Notes: generated by a model from the sequence alone, not told the origin. A stretch of 64,000 bases of DNA from Ariolimax columbianus (GCA_036924085.1 JAVGWX010000007.1:38376643-38440642), one strand, 5' to 3'; numbered from the stretch's first letter, positions 10,010 through 21,881 are shown. Made by a program: numbers and translations.

Positions 10010-10322
10010 TATTAGTCTTAGTCTTAGTCAACCTGTACTTCTACAGGGACATAAGCCCCTGTGCAGGTCCCATATCTGATGTCAGCAGAATGTAGCCAAG
10101 AGGATGATTTCCTGCTTAGTGGGCTAGGCTCGAGCAGCTTATTACTCCCCTATGGAGGGTGGTTAACTGATAATAAACTCAAACACTAGATCAAAGTAGA
10201 TCCGCAGCCTGTTAGGCGCCATCTATGCTGCTCTTAACAAACCACTTAACCATGGCCGGTGTTATGCCAGTTAGTCGCCTCTTTCGACATGCTCTCTGTG
10301 AGGCAGTGGTGCTATTCTTGTC
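10009..10322 (+). repeat. dispersed repeat family D, copy 2
   Basis: Same order of landmarks as at 2866-3215: gtcttagtcttagtc, gatttcctgcttag, gggctaggctcgagcagctt, gcagcctgttaggcgccatc, ctcttaacaaacca, gttagtcgcc, tgctattcttgtccttg. It begins exactly after the CA tract. Confidence 0.8.
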
Positions 10323-10785
10323 CTTGTCATATATATAGTATAGTATATACATATATGGTATGTTAAATATTTGAATCGGTAATTGCTGTTTAAAACATTG
10401 AACCATTTTTTCTCGACTTTCCTTTGATGGTTTTTGTTGTGTTCCAATGTTGTATATCTTGCAATATGATTAATAATGACCTATTTCTGTTTTTTACCGC
10501 GGTCATGCTATTGTACTGTTAGGGATACATTTTAATTCAGGTGAATTAACTGACAAGTACCACAGAAGTCTTTTTGGCGGAAAACACATATAAAGCATGA
10601 GGTTAGTACGTAAGTTGGACATGTTTCGCGTTATAAGCACATAGGATAAAATCCGTTTCCTGTTTCCACAGTGGTAACGAACTAGGACGCCTGCCCACAC
10701 AACAGCCACACAAATCACATTTCCACTTTTACCGACCAGTAGTTGTAAGTATGTGTTATATTTCAGCATTTTGGAGGGGATGAGG

Positions 10786-10788
<3 letters not shown>
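10323..10788. other. unassigned spacer with one inverted-repeat half
   Basis: Contains aggtgaattaactgacaagt near 10538, related to the 24-bp ends at 4692 and 5443. Nothing else recognised. Confidence 0.35.

Positions 10789-10830
<42 letters not shown>
10789..10830 (+). repeat. (GA)n microsatellite
   Basis: Uninterrupted GA dinucleotides. Confidence 0.95.
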
Positions 10831-10833
<3 letters not shown>

Positions 10834-11028
10834 TGTGTTATTTACTATGACCTTATTCTTTCTCCGCTGCTGTATAGATTAGTGTGCACTGTCTGGAATC
10901 GCAATCCCATTTGGGGTCATGATGTGTTTATCTACGTGTCACATTATAATTTACATAACAATAATAACGTCCATCCTATATTTTATTGACACGGTAGCAT
11001 GGGGAATTTTCGCAGGAGAACAGGAATA

Positions 11029-11216
11029 TACAATCCTAAAACAGAAAAATGACAATCCTAAAACAGGAATATGACAATCCTAAAACATGAATATGACAAT
11101 CCTAAAACAAGAATATGACAATCCTAAAATAGGAATATGACAATCCTAAAACAGGAATATGACAATCCTAAAATAGGAATATGACAATCCTAAAACAGGA
11201 ATATGACAATCCTAAA
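11029..11216 (+). repeat. 22-bp minisatellite, about 8.5 units
   Basis: Unit acaatcctaaaacaggaata plus tg. Variants are caagaat and aatagg. It is sharply bounded by cagaaaaat-type first units and by aatttccagg at the end. Confidence 0.95.
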
Positions 11217-11851
11217 TTTCCAGGCCCGTCGTAGAAGTCGAGTAAAGGGAGTTCTGTATGTGCCTAGCGGCCTCATCATGTAAAACCTTCGCCACAATCG
11301 GATAATCTTTACTTTCCGGACTAGTCGTACAAATCGACTACAGAGGGGTGTGCATGCGACCAGCAAAAACTCATGACGTAACACCATTGATGCTGATATT
11401 GGCACTGCTAATTCTCCAATATACATCTCTTGTAAATAGGTCAGCTGTAGTGGCAGAAATGCGTTTCCCTAGAAGCGAAGATGCTGCGATCCACTGGGTA
11501 TGTTCTATTTGAAAATAATCTTTAAGTGGAGTTGCACACACCCCACCACCCCCTCCCCCTTCCTTTCCTCACACCCGCCATAGATAGTGGTTCCGCTTCT
11601 GCCAGGTCTGATCCTCTTCATTTATTTTTTGCCTCGAATAAAGGGCAACCATTACAGTTTGCCTCCTTTGGGAAGCCTGCACCAAGCCACGGTGGGTGTT
11701 TTGTCTGTGTTTGTTTCGGTAGCAATGTTTTTCTGCACGATGAAGTCACTAGCCTAATACACAACTCTCTTTAATCGTCTTTTACAGCATGTGTGGATGT
11801 GCGGTGGGCCTATTCGTTCCTCCTCCAAAGGTGCTACATAAAGCAACGGTA
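11217..11851. other. unassigned spacer
   Basis: No supported coding or RNA feature. A C-rich segment lies at 11540-11575. Confidence 0.4.
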
Positions 11852-12045
11852 AAGGTTTGTCACATAGTAGTTACACTACTGTCAGGGAATGCAGTTGTTA
11901 GAGACTTCAGTATACTAAGTCAAGGTTTGTCCCATAGTAGTTCCACTACTGTCAGGGAATGCAGTTGTTAGAGACTTCAGTATACTAAGTCAAGGTTTGT
12001 CCCATAGTAGTTCCACTACTGTCGGGAAATAAGTTGTTAGAGACA
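11852..12045 (+). repeat. family C 70-bp tandem repeat, nearly 3 units
   Basis: The unit contains aaggtttgtcccatagtagt, the nested palindromic piece agtag-ttccac-tact, gtcagggaatgcagttgtta and gagacttcagtatactaag. The last unit is diverged. The same unit lies inverted at 12996-13139 and as single copies near 2.8 and 24.03 kb. Confidence 0.9.
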
Positions 12046-12162
12046 ACCTTCATCAGCACGCTCGGAATGTGAGGAAAGCTACTGCAACCCGCCACTTAAC
12101 GTCCTTTTCAGAGCGTACAAGAGAGTAACCTACTCATTGTGGGCATTCGCACATAATAATAA
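12040..12162 (+). mobile_element. SINE-like family B, copy 2 (3' part)
   Basis: The 3' end only: catcagcacgctcggaatgt, gaggaaagctactgcaaccc, the hairpin acgtccttttcagagcg at 12099-12115 (partly mismatched), tactcattgtgggcattcgc and an AT/AAC-rich tail. The upstream part is missing. Confidence 0.75.
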
Positions 12163-12466
12163 CAAAGCTCTTCAGACTAAGAACGGGCCATTGCATGCTC
12201 AAGGCCCACCTCCACAGAATGGGTCTCAGAGACACCGCCACGTCTGATTTTAGAACACCCAAGCAAACAATATATCCCGCTGGACTGCCCTACTTATTCA
12301 GACCAAAGAAAGACTGACCTGGAAGAGCGACCATGCTCGAAAAGCTGTGGGGGACCGGCTAAGACCTGAAAAACACAGTCCCCTTCGTGAACCTCATCGG
12401 GCTAGAAGCAACGCATCACTTGATCGAAGAAGAAGAAGAAGAAGAAGAAGGAGAAGGAGAAGTCTA
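12163..12466 (+). mobile_element. RNase H LINE 3' end with GAA tail
   Basis: Reads HCMLKAHLHRMGLRDTATS, then in a shifted frame TYSDQRKTDL and ARKAVGDRL, the post-RNase H C-terminal region (consensus L-x-R-x-G-H-x-x-L). It ends in (GAA)n from 12427. The fragment at 15.4-15.8 kb shares MGLRDTAT. Confidence 0.75.
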
Positions 12467-12879
12467 CTTCGTCGTAGCTGTTCGGTGAATTTTAACAAAG
12501 CGCGTAGTCTCTATAACACTTCATCCCAGACGTCAGTTTCTTCTATGAGACTTATTTATTTATCTATCTACGTCATACACTTGGCAGTCTGTCACATACG
12601 TCTCTCTTCGTCATAAGGAACCTTTAAACAAACAAACAAGACATGAGAGGCTAGTGAAGCGATCACCCTAGCAACGAGATCGCACAGACAAGAAGTGGGT
12701 GTGGTATGTTTACCGAGTACCGGAAATCAAACCTGCCTTGCTGATGGTTATCCATGCTTCGTTTATCTCATCGCCACATCTTAATTGGGTTCCAGGTGGT
12801 CTTGCTGCTACTCTGCTCCTTCCGGGTAGAACATGGTCTATTGTGTGTCAGCTTGCCCCCAATATAGTAATATGTGTGA
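12467..12879. other. unassigned spacer
   Basis: Short TTTATC-type runs near 12550 and no supported feature. Confidence 0.4.
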
Positions 12880-12985
12880 GTGTGTGTTTTGTGGGAGTAT
12901 GTATGTATATTTGTATGTATGTGTTGTGTTGGTGGGTGTGTGTGTGGGATGGGGTGTGTGTGTGTATGTATATGTGTCTACTATG
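12880..12985 (+). repeat. GT-rich low-complexity tract
   Basis: Imperfect TGTG/TATG dinucleotide repeat. Open frames here are compositional. Confidence 0.85.
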
Positions 12986-12995
12986 GCACACACCT

Positions 12996-13139
12996 TGTTT
13001 TGTATACTGAAGTCTCTAACAACTTCATTCCCCGACAGTAGTGTAACTACTGTGGGACAAACCTTGACTTAGTATACTGAAGTCTCTAACAACTTCATTC
13101 CCCGATAGTAGTGTAACTACTATGGGACAAACCTTGACC
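12996..13139 (-). repeat. family C 70-bp tandem repeat, 2 units, inverted
   Basis: Two units read tatactgaagtctctaacaa, cttcattccccga, agtagtgtaactact and gggacaaaccttgac. They are the reverse complement of the 11.85-kb array 1.0 kb away. Confidence 0.9.
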
Positions 13140-13367
13140 TTCAATCTCCTATGTATACTGGTGTACCCACCGACGAGATCATGAACATGAACCCGATCTT
13201 ATGAGAAATGACCGCTATAACTGTTGAGTCAATAGTCCGTATTGGACATACTTATTATTATTAAAGTCGTTGCTTATAAAGCAAAGAGACCCAACAGTAC
13301 ATGAATCCTTATAAGAAGTCTTCGCCAAACATTTTTTTCTTCTGTATGATGATTTTTTAATTTTACA

Positions 13368-13732
13368 TGGGAAGAGGGTACAAGAGAGAGAGAGAAAGAG
13401 GGCGAGAAAGACAGAGGGAAGGTAGTGGGGAAAGAGAGAAATGGAAAAAGAAGAAAAGGGAGAAGGAAAAGAGAGAGAAAGAAAAAAAGAGAGGCAATGG
13501 AAGAGAGAGAACAAAAAAGAGAGAGGGAAAAGCGAGTGAGAAACAGAGATAAAGGGAAAAAATAGAGAGGGAAAAGGAAAAGAGCAGAAAAGATCAAAGA
13601 GGGGAAGGAAAGAGAGAGGGAGAGGAAGGGTGAAAAGGGGGGGGGGGGAGACAAGAAAAAGGAACGAAAAGAAAGACAAGGAAAAAAACAAAAAGAAAAT
13701 GGAGATAAAGAAATAGAGAGAGAGAGGGGGGG

Positions 13733-13785
<53 letters not shown>

Positions 13786-14600
13786 GTCATTAAGAAAATA
13801 TATTTCTGGATGTTGAAGTGCAGACGATTATAGAATGCACTGACTGAACGAGAGTTATCCATACTGGGAAACACGGTGTAGATTGTGTGAGGGTTGGGAC
13901 CAAAACATTGAGAGGGAGATGGTGAGGAGGAGGGTGAGAGGCACAGCGAGATACAGGAGGAGTAAACACACGGGAGAGAATGATTGGAGAGGAGAGACTC
14001 AGAAATGGTTGAGAGGAGATACGGAAGAAGGGTGATGGAAGATACACAAGAGGGAGATGGGAGAAGCATAGCATACGAGGGAGATGGGAGAAGCATAAAA
14101 GGGAGATATGAGAAGTAGGAGATGGGAGAAGTATTTGTGGGAGTGGGTTGATACGGAAGTCGGGAGAGGGGACAAAAAGTAATTGGAGAGAGGATGTGAC
14201 AGTATTGGCAAAGGGGAGATAGAGCGGGAGAGGGGAAATAAAGTAGGACGGGAGATAAAGTGGGAGTGGGAAGATTAAGTAGTGGGAGAGGGGAGAAAAA
14301 GTAGTGGGAGAGGGGAGAAAAAGTAGTGGGAGAGGGGAGATACAGTAGTGGGAGAAAAGAGATAAGTACGACAGAGGAGAAAATGTAGCATAAGTTGGAG
14401 AGATGGAAGTATAGAGAGAGTGTTGATAAAGCAGGGTTATGATAGAAAATTGCAGGAGAAGAGGGAGATAGAGTAGGAGAGTGAAAATTGAGATAAAGTA
14501 GGAAAAAACGAGGTAAAATAGTGGGACAATGGAGATGAGACAAGAGAGAGATAGGGATATATATATATATATAAATATTTATATATAGAGAGAGGGGGGG
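13368..14600 (+). repeat. 1.2-kb polypurine (GA-rich) tract
   Basis: The plus strand is overwhelmingly purine, with a pure (GA)n block at 13736-13782 and a 24-bp repeat (gtagtgggagaggggagaaa) four times at 14278-14360. A TA run and a G run near 14558-14610 close it. The 498-codon minus-strand frame (serine, leucine and proline only) is what a pyrimidine-only strand encodes and is not a gene. Such tracts can form triplex DNA. Confidence 0.9.
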
Positions 14601-15040
14601 CGGGGGGTGTTTAAGCAGAGCACAGTGTAGATAATGCAGCAGGAAAAGCAGTGAAAGATGAAGCGGAAAAGGTTGGTGGGAGGTAAGTGGGCGGTAAGTG
14701 GCTTGGAGCATTCTTTAAATGGAGAAAGGATATCAGTGGAAGGGTGAAGAATGACCAGAGAAGGCGAGGACAGACACGACAGAGGGAGGGAACCATCGAC
14801 ACAGACAAAATGGACGGCTCTGTTTACACTGGGTATCTGTGCACGCTAATTAGAAAGACGGACATGATTGAAAGACGGACAGGATTGAAAGACGGAAGGT
14901 GTTGAGAGGAGACGTGGGAGACGAGACTACTTAGAAGGGGAGGAAACGTTCATTTGATGTTTGCGTTATTTTGAGTGGTGTGTGTATGTGTGTGTGTGTG
15001 TGTGGCAGAGGGACAGGATAACCGTGACCGCTGGTAAACA
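14601..15040. other. unassigned spacer with GT run
   Basis: Still purine-rich up to about 14930, with a (GT)n run at 14980-15004. No supported feature. Confidence 0.4.
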
Positions 15041-15119
15041 AGCTGGATTGAGGGCATGATCACCTTTAAGCGAAGGGCACCGAATTGAGATAAGTTAACA
15101 CCTTAAATTACCTTGGCAC

Positions 15120-15412
15120 ATATATGGCTTGGCACACACACAAAGACAACTTATTGCAAGGATCAGAACAAGCCAGTCATCCTTTTTCGGGCATGTTATG
15201 AGAAGAGACGGCTTGGAGCACGTCGTGACAACGGGAAAGATAGCAGGAAAGAGAGACAGAGGAAGGCAGAGAGAGAAGATGCTGGACAGCCTGAGAGAAT
15301 GCCATGGGCGACAATCAACAACAGAGTTGGTAAACGACACACGTGATAGAAATGGACGGTGGACAATGATCGCCACCGTCAACCAGCAGGGCACCTGATG
15401 ATGATGTCCCCA
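15120..15412 (+). pseudogene. LINE polyprotein C-terminus, terminal 89 codons open
   Basis: Frame 15129-15398 reads SFFGHVMRRDGLEHVVTTGK then AGKRDRGRQREKMLDSL and ends WTMIATVNQQGT, the conserved tail of many LINE reverse transcriptases (F-G-H-x-x-R, G-K-R-x-R-G-R-Q-R, W-x-x-M). It ends in a TGATGATGATG tail. The frame is intact over this stretch, so the copy may be younger than most in this window. The upstream domains are absent. Confidence 0.8.
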
Positions 15413-15780
15413 GTGCAAAACAAACGGAGTCTAGTCCTACAGTGATGTCCGGTCCACTGTGGTATTCTTGGAAACGAGAAGGCAGATGAGCTCGCATAAA
15501 GCCAGAAGTGGCGGCAAACAGACCCGCCATCTGCAGAACTATTAAGAAGCAAGGACACTAATAAAACGATCCATAGATGGCAGAATGAAGAGATCAGAAC
15601 AAAGAATACAAGCCAGAAAAAATTACAGCATACACAATTGGCAAAGATGGGCAGATAAAGATCTTCAGACTCAGAACATTGCAGACTCAAAGCTCTTCTC
15701 CCCAGAATGGGTCTTAGAGACACCGCCACGTGCGATTACGTACGAAAAAAGAAGAATATTATCCAGCTGATATGATGGAG
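15405..15780 (+). pseudogene. RNase H LINE fragment
   Basis: PVHCGILGNEKADELA (15450-15498) is the RNase H C-terminal motif. It is followed by KTIHRWQNEEIRTK and, in a shifted frame, MGLRDTATCDYV. It abuts the preceding LINE tail. The frame has stops and shifts. Confidence 0.75.
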
Positions 15781-16044
15781 AACGTATTCTTCTTCTTCGT
15801 CTTCTTATTATTATTATTATTCTTCAGACTTCGAATTCAGTTACTTTAACAAATGCAGCAGTCAAATCGATGCACTCTGCACTTCCCTTCAGTTGTTCAT
15901 GGAAGTACATTGGCTTTTGCCACTTTCCATAGTGTATGATAGTCAGGAATGTAACAGGTGTCCCGCTGTCGTGGGCGCTGTGCCACAGGTACAAAGATCC
16001 AAAGTGTCAATCCTGAATTTATTATAAAGATGATATTTCAGTCT
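15781..16044. other. unassigned spacer with TTC/TTA microsatellite
   Basis: A TTC then TTA run at 15788-15826. Nothing else recognised. Confidence 0.4.
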
Positions 16045-16192
16045 GGGATCAAGATGCTGAGCAGCGCATGAGCTGCAGCGGTCAGCAACCCATAGCTGAC
16101 TGCTAGCGTCAGGGCCAGCGAACCAGAGCTGCCAAGACCCTTTTACAACTCCACGCGGTGATCCTTTCAGGGTTTGGTAGCAAGAGATTGAG
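16045..16192 (+). mobile_element. SINE family A, copy 3, internal deletion
   Basis: The 5' 105 bp (gggatcaagatgctgagcag to cacgcggtgatcc) are joined directly to cagggtttggtag...gagattgag. About 200 bp including the core are missing and there is no GAA tail. Confidence 0.9.
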
Positions 16193-16640
16193 CCATATTT
16201 TAGTCTGTTGTGATATGTACGCAGCCTGAAGATGTTCGTATGATCTCGTCTGGAGATGATGGTAAGAGTCGTTTATTGGCAATGCTTTTCTGCAAGTGAG
16301 ATTGCAAGCTGTAGAACAATTTTCCCTGTTTCAACCTTCCAGGAAAGGGACCAGGGCACCGCCGGAAACATCAAGACTATACCGTTGAGGGACGATCAGT
16401 AGCCACCATGGACAGCGGAGACATTGATATGGTACATGGACATACTCGAAGACATTTCATATTTAATATGCCAAGTACGTGTACAGAATAAGCAGGCCTG
16501 AATGAATGAAGCACAGTGTAAGCGTGGAGTGGTGTGAGTGACTGGGCGAGTGAGTGATCTTGAGAACGAATGATTGTGTTCGAAAACTGTAACAGCGATC
16601 AGCATGAACATGGATGAAGATCAAGAGGAAGCTCAAGAAG
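16193..16640. other. unassigned spacer
   Basis: No recognised feature. Confidence 0.4.
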
Positions 16641-16862
16641 TACAAGAAAAAGAAGAAGAAGAAGAAGAGGAAGAAAAAAGCAGAAAAAAGAGATTGCATC
16701 CCTCTTAGCCCGACAATAATGAATGTGAGGGCTTGTGTATGTATCGAAACAGTGTTGTGGTACGTGTATGTGAGTGAAGGTGAGAGAGTGAGAGTGAGAG
16801 GGAGTGGGAGAGATGGAGAGGGAGAGAGTGATAGTGTGGGGATAGAGGGGAGAGAAATACAT
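16641..16862 (+). repeat. AAG- and GA-rich low-complexity tracts
   Basis: AAG repeat at 16641-16690 and a GAGA/GTGA-rich tract at 16770-16860 with ordinary sequence between. Confidence 0.85.
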
Positions 16863-17014
16863 GTATGTGTTTTGTGTGCTGACTAAAGTACATACCAGCA
16901 CTGGGAAATGGCGCGTGTCAAGTGTGTGTGTGTGCGTTTTTGTGTCAATACATCGTTATTGAGTTTATTTGTGCGTGTTAATGTGTGTGTATGTATTTAT
17001 TGGTATAATATATG

Positions 17015-17482
<468 letters not shown>

Positions 17483-17638
17483 AGTCACAGAGTGAGAGTG
17501 AGAAATGGCTTTTTAAAAAAGCAGGGGAATAAGTGGTCGAGTGTGTAACACAGCGAGCGTGCGAGTTACGGCTTAATGGTTCGTGGGTCAAACGTGTGTG
17601 CGCGCGCGTGCGCAAAGAATGAGTGGTATATCAAAACA

Positions 17639-17706
17639 GAGAGAGATAGAGAGAGAGAGAGAGATGGGGGAGAGAGAGAGAGAGAGATGGGGGAGAGAGA
17701 GAGAGA
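17639..17706 (+). repeat. GA-rich compound microsatellite
   Basis: GAGA with two ATGGGG interruptions spaced about 25 bp apart. Confidence 0.9.
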
Positions 17707-17937
17707 ATATGCTGACAGAAATGAGTCACATAGAAGGAGTAATTAAGTCAGCAAATTGTTGGTGGTACTCGAGCGAGTGCACGTGTAGTAATTGTGCTGA
17801 AAATAACAAGCTGGTTGACTGAATTAATCAGATAAAAAAGCAACAAATAAGAGAAAAAAAGTTTTGGGTTGCATGCCAACCTGGATGGAAAAACTGAGAA
17901 TATCTGCTATTGAAATAATCTGAGGATTGGTGGTTGT

Positions 17938-18415
17938 GGAGGGTCTTGGTTAGCAGCGCCACGGGGCACGACTCGTGATGATGATGACAAAGGAGGGCCT
18001 TGATAAGCAGCACCTCGATGCACGAATCGTGATGATGATGATAGAGGAGGGCCTTGCTAAGCAGCACCCCGAGGCACGACTCGTGATGATGATAGAGGAG
18101 GGTCTTGCTTAGCAGCGCCCCGAGGCACGACTCGTGATGATGATAGAGGAGGACCTTGATAAGCAGCTCCCCGAGGAACGGCTCGTTATGATGATGATGA
18201 CAGAGGATGACCTTGATAAGCAGCGCCCCGAGGCACGACTCATGATGATCCTGACAGAGGAGGGCCTTGATAAGCAGCGCCCCGAGTCACGACTCATGAC
18301 GATCCTGACAGAGGAGGGCCTTGATAAGCAGCGCCCCGAGACACGACTCATGACGATCCTGACAACGGAAGGCCTTGATAAGCAGCGCCCCGATGCACGA
18401 CTCGTGATGATGATG
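17938..18415 (+). repeat. 54-57-bp minisatellite, about 9 units
   Basis: The unit contains ggagggccttgataagcagc, gccccgaggcacgactc and a GATGAT/GATCCTGACA junction that varies by 3-bp steps. The 54-bp units translate as LDKQRPEARL-containing 18-residue repeats (18134-18481 is open for 115 codons). Upstream units break this frame, so I read it as non-coding. Confidence 0.9.
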
Positions 18416-18780
18416 ACGAAGATAATTGATTTAAACAGCACAATTGAAACAGAAACGACCGAGAGACTAATCATGATTTAATAAATGTTGGTGTTGACAA
18501 GTCCTGCAATGGGGGACAAAAACATAAGGCTGCGCATATAGGGCTACTAATTCTTAGTTGCCCAAAGCAAGCGATGATTGTGACACCATCAGACAGCTTT
18601 CGTCTCGATCATGTAACTTCCGCTGTATTTGGATGATATTGTGCAAGAAGTTAACCGGTCATCAACCTCACTCTCTGGTCCCGAACTACCTTGGGCCAGT
18701 GGCAAGACATTAAGTCAAGTCGACTGGAGGTAATTCAAGATGCAGGCACTTTGGTCCCTCCTTTTGAGGCCAGGGGTCGC
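18416..18780. other. unassigned spacer with a segment shared with 22.87 kb
   Basis: tcaacctcactctctgg followed by gggccagtggcaa at 18662-18705 recurs at 22866-22912, indicating a dispersed repeat whose limits I cannot set. Confidence 0.5.
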
Positions 18781-18789
18781 TTCAAACCT

Positions 18790-19420
18790 CCGGCCAAGCA
18801 GATATCTCAGAAACTACAAATGAGAATCATTAAATGCTATGTGCATTCAGTTTTATTGTATGGAATTGGGAATTGAGACGCTAGTCAAGTCAGGCACAAC
18901 ACACTGACCAGGACGTGGTGTCAGGGCCATGCACAATACACTGACAAAGACCACAATCTCTTCCACGTATCTGCAATTAAGCTGTTTCAAGGCAACCTGG
19001 CCTAGGAGATGTGCATCGATGTGATCCCCGTGGTAGTGAGCACCACGCAGATGAAGCCAAGCATAGCATAACCGCCTGGAGGACGACGGTCCACCTTCAT
19101 CAGCATGCTCAGGATGTGAGGAAAGCTACTACAACCCGTCACTTAACGGCTTTTTTCATGGCGCACAAAAGAGGAACATACTCATCGTGGGCATTAAACA
19201 ACAACACTAACAAACTGCATGTAGTAGAAGCCTGGACAAAGAGAATGAAGAAGATGATTCCAGCCTTTTAAATGTGGGTGTTTAGAAGGTGTAAACGAGG
19301 TTTTGGGAAAGATAGGAAAACAAATAGTGAGGTTCTGGAACAATTCAAGGCGGAGAAGGCACTACGGAAGGAAATAAACAGCATACAACAAAATACTTTG
19401 GTCATGTCAAGATAGTCTGC
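18790..19420 (+). pseudogene. LINE reverse transcriptase C-terminal region, split by family B
   Basis: The left part reads QKLQMRIIKCYVHSVLLYG (18805-18865). The right part reads EAWTKRMKKMIPAF, stop, MWVFRRCKRGFGKDRKTNSE (19228-19330), then VLEQF. Together these match the LINE block L-L-Y-G-x-E-x-W-T ... K-R-x-x-x-x-I-x-A-F-E-M-W-x-x-R-R. About 340 bp of family B lie between the two parts. Confidence 0.8.
18886..19225 (+). mobile_element. SINE-like family B, copy 3, inserted in a LINE
   Basis: Landmarks: gatgtgatccccgtggtagt, gagcaccacgcagatgaagc, accgcctggaggacgac, caggatgtgaggaaagctac, a degenerate hairpin (cggcttttttcatggcg, 19147-19163), actcatcgtgggcatt and an aacaacaacactaac tail. It interrupts the LINE between LLYG and EAWT. 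The target duplication is too decayed to call. Confidence 0.85.
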
Positions 19421-19873
19421 TGAAGGTTATATTGGAGGAAAATGGGGGAGGGGGACGCAGGAGATGCAAACAGCCACAGAGGCACAGACGGACAACAACA
19501 TGAAGATGTGGTAGGGACACAGTCTGACTGGGTGTACCGACTTGGCAAAGAGCACAGGCAGCTTGGGATCCATTACCACCAACCTCCGCTGCATAACAGC
19601 ACTTGATGACTATGATCACTGTAAATGTCTGGCAACATCACTAAGCGTTCTACGAGAAGCCAGCCACCATGGATGCTCTTCATTTGCCCGTTGTCCCCAT
19701 AAGATCTCCAATTGCACAGTGTCCTGGGTCTTGAGTGGCTCCACACTCAGACATCATCGTCCGTGTATCCCTACTTTTGTCACGTTCGACCTACACCTGG
19801 ACACTCCCTCTCTTAATCTATTTAGGGCTCTCTACATAGTCTATGACAAATTATGCCCCGTGGAATGCTTTTT
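19421..19873. other. unassigned spacer, probable LINE 3' remnant at the start
   Basis: The first part (ggaggaaaatgggggagggg, then cgcaggagatgcaaacag) could continue the LINE C-terminus (glycine/arginine-rich block). The rest is unassigned. Confidence 0.35.
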
Positions 19874-19882
19874 AATCTCCAT

Positions 19883-20156
19883 TCGGAAGTGCAAGAGCTG
19901 CAGTGGTCAGCGACAGATAGATGACTTCTAAGATCACGGCCAGTGAATCGGAGCTGACAAGACCCTTCTACACATCCACGTGGTGATCCTAGATAACAGG
20001 CTGCTACAGAGTAGACTGGCTAAGGAGAAGGGATCGAAAAGGGAAGGCTAACCCGTTACTCAAAAATGTCTGCTGAAGTCGGATGTGTCGGACCGAAAGT
20101 TGTAAATATCGCAGGGCTTGGTAGCGGGAGTGTGAGAACGAACGACGAAGAAGAAG
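19883..20156 (+). mobile_element. SINE family A, copy 4, with target duplications
   Basis: Bracketed by aatctccat at 19874-19882 and 20157-20165. The 5' end is decayed, and a deletion joins atatcgcag to ggcttggtagcggg, removing the hairpin. A short GAA tail is present. Confidence 0.9.
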
Positions 20157-20165
20157 AATCTCCAT

Positions 20166-20664
20166 CCAGTCTTCACTACATTCGAGGCTCAATTTATTTA
20201 TGCTCTTATCAAACTTGTCAGTTTTGTCCGTGTTGATTATGTTTGCAGCATTTACCTCTTTGCTGGGTATTCCGTTCGATGCGTTTGTTAGCTGATTTCG
20301 AGAAACAAAGAAGGCAGGAGAGAGCCATTCTGGTGTCGGGGAGCAGCTGGCATCATTAGATGGCAGTCACTGTTCGGTAATCCTCAGGGCAACAGAAGTG
20401 GAGACAGACATCAATAATCACGTAGAAGGGAAGTCGAGGTTAACCTAAAAACGGCAGGAAAGACGTGGGGTCAGCTGGGACATGACAGGAAGACTTGTTG
20501 ATTACCTATGCCCTGCAGGGAGTTGAAGGGTTTTTATTGATCTGATCGATTGTCTATTTTCAACTGTTCTTCACTTAATGGACTACATTATCACCATCAA
20601 ACAGGCTGGTTGAATGATTTCATTGTGTAATAATAAAATAAATGTCAATGTTTGTTTCAAAGTA
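20166..20664. other. unassigned spacer
   Basis: No recognised feature before the mariner end. Confidence 0.4.
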
Positions 20665-21349
20665 CGAAGGCGATTTCAAAAGTTCCACCTCCAGTGTTTT
20701 AGCTATGACAACAGCGCTCAGAGCCTATGTGGATATGACCTCTAATGAAGTGACTTTAGGGGCATACAGGGACATGTGCCTGTAACGTGACGCATGCGCA
20801 CATTAAAATGGAGCCTACGTGGAAAGACGGTTAAAGCAACGTACTGTGAATGAATTTATGATGCCGGTGTGCCCATCGATATGAATCGAAGAATGACTGC
20901 GGTATATGGTGACGCCTGTTTGGATGTCCGTACTGTCAGGATGTGGGCACAGACTGTAAAAGGCGGCACTCCAGCCACCAATAACCTGTATGACACGATT
21001 TGCAGCCCATGAACGTTCATAGCTGTGGATGTACAGCATCAAGCTCGCGTGGACGAACTGATTCCTGCTAATCACCGTGTCAATCAGAAATATATTGCCT
21101 CACCGCAATACTTATGATTTCCATTGAGAGAGTCCATCACATAAGCAATGCCCAGCTTGGGTATAGGACAGTGTGTTCGAGATGGGTCCATCGCATGCTG
21201 ACACCGGATATGAAGCAGCACCGACAGCAGGTGTATCAGTAACTTCTGACGCAATATGAGCAGGACAGCAATGTCATTATTCGACGAATTGTCATTGGTG
21301 ACAAGTCATGGGCACATCATTATGTGCTTATTCCAAAAAAAAAAGAACT

Positions 21350-21373
21350 CCCCCCCCCCCCCCCCCCCCCCCC
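21350..21373 (+). repeat. poly(C) run of 24 inside mariner M3
   Basis: It follows an A run, in the middle of the transposase relic between the GDKSW and FLEHDNT regions. Confidence 0.95.
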
Positions 21374-21881
21374 AACTAAAAAATTCAAGATTATCGCATC
21401 GGTGAGAAAAGTGATGACGACTATCTTTTGGAGCTGTGAGGCCGTAACCCATACCGAATTTTTGGAGCACGACAATACCGTAAACTCCGATCAATATGTG
21501 AGAACTGTGCAGAAGCACGATTGCTGCAGTTCGTGTGAGCACGCAATTCTTCAGAACGGCAATGCTAACTCTCACACGAGTCGACAAACAATGGCTGCAT
21601 TGGAGCGTCCCAAGTTTGACATTTTAACGCACCCATCGTACAGTACAACCCGGATCTGACACCTTGTGACTTCTTCCTCTTCCCGAAGTTGAAGGTACAC
21701 CATTACGCTTCTGGGGAGGATGTGCAAGCAGTTGTGTGTACCTGGTTTGGGGAGAAGTCTGATTTTCTCACTGACGGGATGCACCAACTTCTCTGGTGTT
21801 AGCGTGCTTGGACCGTTGACAAATAATGGCACGTGGTCTAAACGACATTCCAAGCTTTAAGAACACGTATAGCGCATGTCT

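Noticed and set aside
13215..14711. 498-codon serine/leucine/proline-rich protein on the minus strand
   Set aside because: A pyrimidine-only strand can encode only Ser, Leu, Pro and Phe and contains no stop codons. No motifs or conserved ends.
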